NCBI GenBank assembly: GCA_013812995.1
Contig: JACCSL010000538.1
Coordinates: 1 to 12,251 of the forward strand
DNA length: 12,251 nucleotides
Direction of reading: 5' to 3'
From: Ardenticatenales bacterium
GTDB lineage: Bacteria > Chloroflexota > Anaerolineae > Ardenticatenales > Ardenticatenaceae
The position numbers and the translations under genes were made by a program. How positions within the stretch are numbered: position 1 is the stretch's first letter; each line of letters begins with the position of its first letter. Of this stretch, positions 5,857-12,251 are shown in pieces. The notes beneath the pieces were generated by a model. That model saw only the letters and a program-made list of their open reading frames with translations, did not search any database and was not told the origin of the DNA.

Positions 5857-8800
5857 GTGGCTGAGAAGAGTATCCCCAATATTTTCATCCTGCTAGAATT
5901 GGACCCAGATAAACCCTGGAGCCAGGCTGTATTCGAGAGCCGATTGCAAGAAAAGCGGCGTGACTGGTCACGTTTGGAAAACCTGCCAACGAAGAAAGGA
6001 CTTGAGGCCAAGCAAAATCGCAGCGCCATCCCTGAATTGCAGCGGATCGCGGCCGATGAGGCCCTAAGTCGCCAGCAGGCGGAGGAGGCGCGCCGGATAC
6101 AGAAGGGGGCCAAGCGCGATCAACTCCAAGAGTTCGACGAGCGCCTGCTGCTGTTGCAGCAAAAGGGACACCTCCTGGAGGAAGAGCTAAAGCAGCTGGT
6201 GAAAGAGTTTGCCGGGACGCTGACAGACAGTGAGATTCGCAAACGGATTAAAGTTCCCGTTGAGTCGGGAAGCAAAACCTCTCGTCCTCAGCAGGCGGCC
6301 CTGGAACCAACGAAGGCAAAGGGCATCCAGAATAAGCTGGCGACGCTTGGCAAGAGCGATCTGTACGACTTTTTGGAGATGAGTCCCAAAACCGATCGGC
6401 GGCTCCTGCTGGAGCGCGCCAGGGCGCTATACGAGGGCGTACAGAAAAAGGCCACCAAGAGCGCCACCGATACCCTGGCTTCCGAACTGAGTGGGTATTG
6501 CCTGGATATCTTCAAGGTGGAGGCAGAGCAGGCTAAGTACAACGAGACGCTACGGTTACAGACGTATGAGGTGTTGTTAAAAAAGGTAGAGCAGATCACC
6601 CGGGTCTCCAATCAGGTTGATCAGGGCCAGATGGAATTGCTTCTCAAAGAGGCCAAACGCAAGGGGTTGGATATTGCAGAGGTTCAGGAGATGATCCTTG
6701 CCCATGCTAAAAAACATGGATACGCCATCTTTGTCTCTCCCTCCGGCGTACAGGCGGTGGAGGCGTTACAACTCTGCGGTTACTGTCACACCATGAATGA
6801 GGCAGGTGCCAAGCATTGCAAAGATTGCGGCAACCTGCTCCGCGAGCCTTGCCCGCGCTGTAAGCGGGTTGTGGCTTCCATAGATATGGCCTGTAGCGCC
6901 TGCGGCTTTCCCTGCGGAAACCGGAGTTGGGTGGCTGTGCTGCTGAATGACGCGCAGCAGGCGCAGAAACAGCGTGACTACGGGATGGCATTTCAGTATC
7001 TAGAACAGGCCCAACAAGCCTGGCCAGCCACCAATGCCGCTGACTCCCTAATGACTCAAATTCAGGGGTTACGAGGCGCGGTTGAGCCTCAGAAGCAGGC
7101 TCAGGCGGAACTCCTAAAAGAAATCAACAAGGCAATTCAGGAGAAGCGTTTTTACGCCGCCCGGACGTTATTGCCAAAGTTGGAGCAGCTTGTTCCTCCG
7201 GCAGACCCCCGGCTTGCTACCTATCATACCCAAATCGAGGCATCGATTCGAGAGGCAGAAAAGGAAGCTGCACGGGCACCACGCAATGTTGAGGACAATC
7301 CTGATTTGGCAGTTCGTATTTACCAGGGGGTTCTTTCCATCTGCCAGGACTTCGAAGAAGCACGGGAGGTACTTGCCACCATCCCTCCTAGCCCCCCCAG
7401 CCACCTGCGCGCCACATTGGGGGCGAAGGTCATCAATCTGACCTGGCAAGCCAGCCCTTCGCCAGGTGTGCGATATACCATCGTACGCAAAGCCCATGCC
7501 CGTCCCGTGTCCTTAAAGGATGGGGAGCAAGTCGCTACGGTGAGTGGGACTCTTTACGATGATGCCGGTGCCGAGATCGGCCTCCCCCTGTTTTACGCGG
7601 TCTTTGCCGTGCGCGAGGGCGTGACTTCCAGAGAGGCGGCCATTTTGGCAGAGCCCTTGCTTCGTATCGAAAAGGTGCGTCATGTCGTCAAGTATGTTGC
7701 AGATGGGCAGGTAAAACTGCATTGGAAGGTATCCGCCAACGTAGCCGAGGTGGTGGTGGTTCGCTCGGACCGGGCCTATCCGCGCTCCCCGCAGGAGGGC
7801 GAGCGGGTGCCCCTTTTGGGGCGGGATCAGGCGGTGGACAGCTCCCTCCAAAATGAGCGGCGTTATTTTTACACGATCTTCGCCCTGTTCAAAGATTATC
7901 ACGGACAGGTACACAGTGCCCCAGGGGTACAGATTGAAGCCACACCGCAGCAGCCCCCCAGCCCGATTGCAGAATTGACCATCGCGGCGAGCGGCCCGCC
8001 CCAGAACCGACAGCTAGAGATTGGCTGGACGACGCCTGCTAAGGGAGACGTGGTGCTCTTGAAGGCCAGCAAACCAACGGGCCTAGAGCTTGGTGCCGTG
8101 ATACCACAACAGGATCTGCTCAAATATGGTACACTCGTATCCACCACCATGAACCACTTGCGTGAGCGGGTAGAGCAACTGGGGTTCTATTATTTCTTGC
8201 CAATCGTACTCTTTGAGGGGATGGGTTACATCGGCAAGGAGCACCAGTATGTCTGCGTGGATGATGTTTCAGAACTGGCAGTGCAACATCTAGGTCATGC
8301 GCTCAGGCTTCAATGGCGTTGGCCACCCGCCTGTCAGGAAGTGCTCGTGGCATGGAATCATCAGGAGTGGCCCACCCCACAGCAGCCTGGCAGCATAACG
8401 GATACCTTGACACGCGCTCAGTACGACCTGCGAGGCTACTACGATATTGCCAAACCAACTCAAGTGGATTATTACATTATTGTCTTCAGTGTTATCAGTC
8501 AAGAGGGTCAACGCTTTGTCGCCTCGGGTCAGACCCCAGACGCACGCCGCCGCGTAACCTTGTTAAGCCGCCTCACCCTCGATTATGAGATCAAGAAGGC
8601 ATGGCTCTCAAAAAAACTAACGCTTCATCTCACGGTTAGTGGACAGGGCACCCTCCCCGCCCTTCTGCTTGTTCGTAAAACAATGTCCCTCCCCCTGAAT
8701 AAGTTTGATGGCGAGCAGGTTTTCCGACTGGAGGCACTCGCTACCCAGGGGGGCCATCTGACCTTTGAGCTGCCTGCTGGAACACAGAAAGCGCAGAGCT

Positions 8801-8886
8801 ACCTTAAGCTCTTTCTGGAAGAGGATGGGCTCTATGATGCTGTTACCGTTCGCCACCCCAGTCTAGAAAGATTGAAGGTTTTTTAA
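5857..8886 (+). CDS. Multidomain scaffold: J-like/helical N-terminus, double zinc ribbon, TPR-like helices, Fn3-like domains
   Basis: A 1009-residue protein with a GTG start. I do not recognise it as a single named family, but it is clearly modular. Residues 1-130 are charged and helical, opening with IFILLELDPDKPW, which resembles the first helix of J-like domains. Residues 167-232 (DLYDFLEMSP... to ...EQAKYNETL) have the outline of a J-domain (Y-DFL-x-x-SP start, YNETL end) but no HPD motif. A double zinc ribbon follows: C307-x2-C310, C321-x2-C324, then C332-x2-C335, C346-x2-C349. Residues 357-505 are helical with a TPR-like pattern. From about 510 on, the protein is beta-rich: a good fibronectin-III-like domain at 512-600 (HLRATLGAKVINLTW, then Y and FYAVFAVREG), followed by at least two or three weaker repeats to the end. 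No catalytic motif is visible. The likely role is a scaffold linking the chaperones to the GTPase encoded immediately after, whose start overlaps this stop by one base (translational coupling). Confidence 0.72.
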   Translation: MAEKSIPNIFILLELDPDKPWSQAVFESRLQEKRRDWSRLENLPTKKGLEAKQNRSAIPELQRIAADEALSRQQAEEARRIQKGAKRDQLQEFDERLLLLQQKGHLLEEELKQLVKEFAGTLTDSEIRKRIKVPVESGSKTSRPQQAALEPTKAKGIQNKLATLGKSDLYDFLEMSPKTDRRLLLERARALYEGVQKKATKSATDTLASELSGYCLDIFKVEAEQAKYNETLRLQTYEVLLKKVEQITRVSNQVDQGQMELLLKEAKRKGLDIAEVQEMILAHAKKHGYAIFVSPSGVQAVEALQLCGYCHTMNEAGAKHCKDCGNLLREPCPRCKRVVASIDMACSACGFPCGNRSWVAVLLNDAQQAQKQRDYGMAFQYLEQAQQAWPATNAADSLMTQIQGLRGAVEPQKQAQAELLKEINKAIQEKRFYAARTLLPKLEQLVPPADPRLATYHTQIEASIREAEKEAARAPRNVEDNPDLAVRIYQGVLSICQDFEEAREVLATIPPSPPSHLRATLGAKVINLTWQASPSPGVRYTIVRKAHARPVSLKDGEQVATVSGTLYDDAGAEIGLPLFYAVFAVREGVTSREAAILAEPLLRIEKVRHVVKYVADGQVKLHWKVSANVAEVVVVRSDRAYPRSPQEGERVPLLGRDQAVDSSLQNERRYFYTIFALFKDYHGQVHSAPGVQIEATPQQPPSPIAELTIAASGPPQNRQLEIGWTTPAKGDVVLLKASKPTGLELGAVIPQQDLLKYGTLVSTTMNHLRERVEQLGFYYFLPIVLFEGMGYIGKEHQYVCVDDVSELAVQHLGHALRLQWRWPPACQEVLVAWNHQEWPTPQQPGSITDTLTRAQYDLRGYYDIAKPTQVDYYIIVFSVISQEGQRFVASGQTPDARRRVTLLSRLTLDYEIKKAWLSKKLTLHLTVSGQGTLPALLLVRKTMSLPLNKFDGEQVFRLEALATQGGHLTFELPAGTQKAQSYLKLFLEEDGLYDAVTVRHPSLERLKVF
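8874..8878 (+). promoter_or_regulatory. Ribosome binding site inside upstream gene, coupled start
   Basis: GAAGG sits 7 bases before ATG 8886. The preceding stop TAA and this ATG share base 8886 (TAATG), an arrangement typical of translational coupling. Confidence 0.55.
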
Positions 8887-10043
8887 TGGCCAAGATCACC
8901 TGCCCCTTCTGTTTTGAGACCTTTGGAAGTGACAAGGTCAAGTTTCGTTGTGGAAATCCACGCTGCAAGCAGGAAGAGGACAAAATTTATAACGAGGGCC
9001 GAGATAAGCGCGCCAGGGCGATGGGGCATGTCTTCGAGAACAAGGCCCCTTCCTTCCTCTCCCGCCTAACGAGGCCAACCCACGCAGCGCGGTGTGACTT
9101 GTGCGCACGCGAGAGCGATAAACGTCTTTGCCCTCACTGTCACTTTGAACTCTCCCATATGGCTGGACAGATAGACGATCACATCATTGCCATCATTGGG
9201 GGGCGTGGCACAGGCAAGGGGCATTACATCACGACCCTGGTTAACCGTTTGGAGCAGGAAGTCGGGATGCAGTTTAACTTCGCCCTAAGTATGCAGGGCG
9301 ATGAGACACGAAAGCGCTTTGAAGATGATTATTATGGCCCCCTCTTCCGTCGCAAACGGCTGCTTCAACCTACCCAATCGGCCAGCATTGAGAGCAGCAC
9401 CAAATCACCGATGGTGTTTCGACTTAAATTGCAGCGGAATGCAGTCAACCTCAGCTTTTTCGATTCGGCGGGGGAGGATATGCAGTCTCTGGATGTCATG
9501 TCTACGGAAGCTCGATACATCTGCTTCGCCGGGGGCATCATTTTTCTGTTGGATCCGCTCCAAATCGAGGCAGTTCGGCAGCAACTCCCCGAGGACATTC
9601 TTCCACCACGCGATCCAAGTGCGGAGCCATTCTACATCGTGCAACGGTTGCGCGAATTGTACGAGCGCCAGTTCCGGCTCCGCCCCACGGACCCGGTCAA
9701 AACGCCTGTGGGCTTTGTCCTGTCTAAGGTGGACGCCCTCTTACCCATTATTGACTCCGGCTCCGCCTTGCGACGAACAGGGGAACATTTCGGCTCCTTC
9801 AATCGCGCCGATGCCCAATCCGTTCACACTGAGATCTGGAATTATCTCCAATCGTGGGAGGGCGGCAGGCTAACCAATTTTATTAAAGCCAACTTTTCCC
9901 GCTATCACTACTTTGGCATCTCCTCCCTGGGACGACCCCCAAGTGGCATTGACAAATTGGAAACCGTTTCGCCGATTCGGGTTGAGGATCCTTTCCTGTG
10001 GATTTTGCATCAATTAAATCTTGTCAAAGGAATGAAAGGATAG
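8886..10043 (+). CDS. Zinc-ribbon TRAFAC-like GTPase (DO-GTPase-type)
   Basis: A 385-residue protein. The N-terminus has two cysteine clusters that look like zinc ribbons: C6-x2-C9 with C22/C27, and C70-x2-C73 with C82-x2-C85. A P-loop NTPase domain begins near residue 99. G1 is IIGGRGTGKG (103-112), G3 is FFDSAGED (191-198, the DxxG motif), a hydrophobic strand IIFLLDPLQ follows (218-226), G4 is LSKVD (279-283), and G5 resembles FGISSLG (343-349). This order is that of a TRAFAC GTPase. Overall it resembles the DO-GTPase families, and the next gene resembles their typical partner GAP1. Only one GTPase domain is present. Odd point: the P-loop residue after the lysine, normally Ser or Thr and a Mg2+ ligand, is Gly112. 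GTP binding or hydrolysis may be altered. Likely role: a nucleotide-controlled switch regulating the chaperone/effector complex. No Ras-type C-terminal lipid site is seen, so it is presumably soluble. Confidence 0.82.
   Translation: MAKITCPFCFETFGSDKVKFRCGNPRCKQEEDKIYNEGRDKRARAMGHVFENKAPSFLSRLTRPTHAARCDLCARESDKRLCPHCHFELSHMAGQIDDHIIAIIGGRGTGKGHYITTLVNRLEQEVGMQFNFALSMQGDETRKRFEDDYYGPLFRRKRLLQPTQSASIESSTKSPMVFRLKLQRNAVNLSFFDSAGEDMQSLDVMSTEARYICFAGGIIFLLDPLQIEAVRQQLPEDILPPRDPSAEPFYIVQRLRELYERQFRLRPTDPVKTPVGFVLSKVDALLPIIDSGSALRRTGEHFGSFNRADAQSVHTEIWNYLQSWEGGRLTNFIKANFSRYHYFGISSLGRPPSGIDKLETVSPIRVEDPFLWILHQLNLVKGMKG
10035..10040 (+). promoter_or_regulatory. Ribosome binding site for GAP1-like gene
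   Basis: AAAGGA lies 9 bases before ATG 10050. An out-of-frame ATG at 10046 is closer but stops after 24 codons, and the in-frame ATG at 10056 is 15 bases away. This supports 10050 as the start. Confidence 0.55.
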
Positions 10044-10049
10044 AAATGT

Positions 10050-12251
10050 ATGACGATGTTGCAACATTATTATACCTCGTGCGCGCGCGGTACTTCAGGC
10101 GGCTCGGGATTTCAATGTAAGGCAATGTCGTCTGGCATCGCCGAGGAGGAATTGAAAGCCCTAAATACGTTGATTGCCTATCGCATCCCCCCTAGCATAG
10201 ACGAGGATGATGTCAGCCATCACCCAATCGCGCTACGCTACGAATACTTGAATTTTGCCCGTAGCATCCTGGTTTGTAGCCAGTCTAATGGCACGGATGA
10301 AAAGGGGCGGTCCGGTAACTTTTTTGCGCACAGTGTTATCACCGACCTGCGAGACTTCACAGAGGGATTTCCGCCCATCATGTTCTGGCGGCACCCTTTC
10401 TGGCGGAGCAGTGATCCCTCGGAGCAGTTAGAGATTCCTGCGCAAGCCTCCTTCGAGCTGGAACCCTCCCTGGAATTTGAGCAAATCTGGCCCTTTCTGG
10501 AACAAGGAAATCGACGCGAGTGGTTTCAGAAATTGTTATGTGCTGTTGCACAGTACGACCGTAGCAAGCGTCCCATTGTCATCCTGGACGAGCCGGATAA
10601 TGTGGCGCTCTGGGTGGCGGCAGTGACATTTGCACTACCCAATGTCTATCGCCCCTTTCTAAGTTTTGCCACCTATCATCATGATCCCTATGACGTTCCC
10701 TTTCGTATCACTGGTACCACCGCTGATTCCAAATTTCGATTCTCCTCTGATGAGTATATCTCCTATTTTATTCTCAATACCCAGGATAACCGGGTGAGTG
10801 ATATTGAGGCATCTGTCTACGCTACCTTTGTTTGCAGTTATTTTTACCCTGATCAATATGAAGAAAAATTGCTGGAATTTTTCGAGTTCTGTAATCGTCG
10901 TCTCCCCCCTCGGCCTGGCAATCTTACCTACCGCCTGGAGCCTGCCACTTATCTCTATCTTACGATCAAAGAGAAACGCTTATCCCTTGATGATGAGAAT
11001 GCACAAGAGAGCCTGGCCGCCTTTTTGGAGGATGTCCAGCACGAGCGTGAGTTATTGCCTGAGCAACTCGCGGATTTACAGACGGCGGCAAGAGTGCTGA
11101 TGGAGGGACTCATGCGCGGCCCCTCTTCCAAACGACTCCAGGATTATGCTCGCGCCCTCTTGATACTCAGGAAACATGATTCTGGATTCCAGCAACGGGT
11201 GTCTAACGACCTTCCCGTCCTCGCCAGTCTCATCCTGCACGAGCAGGAGCAGATGGCGAGCAACCTGGTTGCGCTCTATGGCAAGGTGTTTTCCCTGGAG
11301 ACCCTCATTCAGGCCGCCAGCCAGCACGATTTTGTGGGCAGGCTGGAAGAACGGCTTCTTTCATTAGCGCGGTGGGAGGTTCATTATCTGCTATGGAAAT
11401 ATCTGGGACCACTCTTCCAGCCAGATGCTCATAACAGAACGGCGCTCGTGGGGATTGTGCAACAAACCTTGTCCGCCGTGGCTCATCTTCCGCTGCTTCC
11501 TTCTCTGACTCCGCCTACTGAAGCCGAGCAGACGTTGGATATGTTGATTGCGGCCTTGGCGAGGAACCACGGGCTCTTGTTAGATGGAGCGTGTAGCTGG
11601 CGGGAAACGCATAGGGGGCACAGCTTCGGATGGCTTTACTATCGCCTGATTGCCTCTCTATCATTGGTGGAACGCCGCTCTTACCGGGAGGAGGCACAAA
11701 GGGTTGATCAACGGATCCTCTTCTATGAGGCGGAACGGGACATCCGCGCGGCGTTGCCGGCACAGCGCGTCCCACTTCTGGAAAAGTGGGTAATCTATCT
11801 GAGGGGGGGTAGAGAGGCTGATCTCTCACTCTTCTTCCCTCATACTCTGCAAGTTATTTGGGATATGACCCAAGATGAAATGGAGCATCTGCAAATAGGT
11901 CGCCAGGTTCTTCTCTCCACGCCTTTATCTGAGTTGTTAAGGCCGTCAGATGAGTGGAGCAGACGACTCTTGTCCATTTGTTTTTCCCGATTGCAATTAC
12001 TGAGGCTCAGAGAGGAGGCAGTACCACTGCATCAGAGGTACCAACATCACTCTGCGCTGACGGAGGATCAACGCGCATTAATTCAGGGGGCACTTGCTAT
12101 GACGACAGGAATATTTGATGGGCAGAGCGTAGAGCGTATCTACAGGCACCTCGCGCAGGCGGATTCTGCTACCTACCAGAAAGAGGCCGGGCTGCTTATC
12201 CGGCGTTTCTTTGAAAAAGATGTGACTCTGAACGCTCACATCGATATGCTC
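10050..12251 (+). CDS. GTPase-associated protein 1 (GAP1)-like protein, 3' truncated by window edge
   Basis: The frame is open for 734 codons from ATG 10050 to the last base with no stop. It begins 6 bases after the GTPase stop. The N-terminus has the pattern of GAP1 N-terminal domains: LQHYYTSCARG (4-14), a GSGFQCKAMSSGI segment (18-30) and RSGNFFAHSVI (87-97). A second segment resembling the GAP1 middle domain contains RPIVILDEPDNVALW (174-188), then LPNVYRPFLSFATYHHDPY (196-214), where the FxTY and DPY residues are characteristic, and FRITGTTADSKFRFS (218-232). The rest (about 250-734) is helical with no recognisable catalytic motif. In known genomes GAP1 genes sit next to DO-GTPase genes, as here, and the protein is inferred to be the GTPase's partner or regulator. 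Its biochemical activity is not established. The missing C-terminus could carry a further domain. Confidence 0.8.
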   Translation, partial: MTMLQHYYTSCARGTSGGSGFQCKAMSSGIAEEELKALNTLIAYRIPPSIDEDDVSHHPIALRYEYLNFARSILVCSQSNGTDEKGRSGNFFAHSVITDLRDFTEGFPPIMFWRHPFWRSSDPSEQLEIPAQASFELEPSLEFEQIWPFLEQGNRREWFQKLLCAVAQYDRSKRPIVILDEPDNVALWVAAVTFALPNVYRPFLSFATYHHDPYDVPFRITGTTADSKFRFSSDEYISYFILNTQDNRVSDIEASVYATFVCSYFYPDQYEEKLLEFFEFCNRRLPPRPGNLTYRLEPATYLYLTIKEKRLSLDDENAQESLAAFLEDVQHERELLPEQLADLQTAARVLMEGLMRGPSSKRLQDYARALLILRKHDSGFQQRVSNDLPVLASLILHEQEQMASNLVALYGKVFSLETLIQAASQHDFVGRLEERLLSLARWEVHYLLWKYLGPLFQPDAHNRTALVGIVQQTLSAVAHLPLLPSLTPPTEAEQTLDMLIAALARNHGLLLDGACSWRETHRGHSFGWLYYRLIASLSLVERRSYREEAQRVDQRILFYEAERDIRAALPAQRVPLLEKWVIYLRGGREADLSLFFPHTLQVIWDMTQDEMEHLQIGRQVLLSTPLSELLRPSDEWSRRLLSICFSRLQLLRLREEAVPLHQRYQHHSALTEDQRALIQGALAMTTGIFDGQSVERIYRHLAQADSATYQKEAGLLIRRFFEKDVTLNAHIDML

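Noticed and set aside
9301..9873. Long alternative + strand frame within the GTPase gene
   Set aside because: The main frame carries ordered G1, G3, G4 and G5 motifs. The alternative is low in recognisable features and typical of an out-of-frame shadow.
10079..10090. Alternating GC run (GCGCGCGCG) near the GAP1-like start
   Set aside because: It encodes ordinary residues (Cys-Ala-Arg-Gly) in the true frame; too short to suggest a Z-DNA or regulatory role.
10046..10120. Short ATG-started frame overlapping the GAP1-like start (24 codons)
   Set aside because: It ends at TAA 10118-10120 and shows no protein-like pattern. The frame starting at 10050 continues for 734 codons and matches GAP1.
11771..11790. 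Perfect 7-bp hairpin CCCACTT/AAGTGGG with a 6-base loop
   Set aside because: It lies inside the GAP1-like coding frame, has no following T-run, and such short stems occur by chance; not called as a terminator.

Overview
The window holds one tightly packed, co-directional gene cluster on the + strand: seven protein-coding genes, with the first and last cut by the window edges. Gaps between genes are 6 to 39 bases and one junction overlaps by a single base, so this reads as one operon, or part of one. No RNA gene, mobile element, CRISPR array, promoter or terminator could be supported, no intergenic stretch exceeds 40 bases, and there is no convincing gene on the minus strand. None of the predicted proteins shows a signal peptide or membrane segment, so the whole system appears cytoplasmic.

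Layout, left to right. (1) The C-terminal part of a HerA/FtsK-superfamily ATPase with a long extra C-terminal region. (2) A divergent GrpE-like nucleotide exchange factor. (3) A DnaK-type Hsp70 without a helical lid. (4) A second Hsp70 in which a von Willebrand factor A (vWA) domain occupies the place of the lid. (5) A 1009-residue scaffold-like protein: helical and J-domain-like N-terminus, double zinc ribbon, TPR-like helices, then fibronectin-III-like beta domains. (6) A zinc-ribbon GTPase resembling the double-GTPase (DO-GTPase) families, with an altered P-loop. (7) A large protein resembling GTPase-associated protein 1 (GAP1), open at the right edge; it has no stop codon inside the window.

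How they may work together (inference). GrpE, two Hsp70s and a possible degenerate J-protein form a dedicated chaperone module. The GTPase and its GAP1 partner form a switch module. The vWA domain, zinc ribbons and Fn3-like domains look like adaptors joining the modules. The HerA ATPase is a plausible DNA-translocating or effector arm. GTPase/GAP1, vWA and chaperone genes recur together in bacterial NTP-dependent conflict systems proposed from comparative genomics. This cluster looks like an elaborate member of that class, but no nuclease, toxin or other obvious effector lies in view. The flanking genes are needed to define the full system.

Organism: a moderately GC-rich bacterium, mixed ATG/GTG starts, strong purine-rich ribosome binding sites. 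The gene content suggests a large-genome, developmentally complex bacterium; Ktedonobacteria-like Chloroflexota is my best guess, from gene content alone and at low to moderate confidence.
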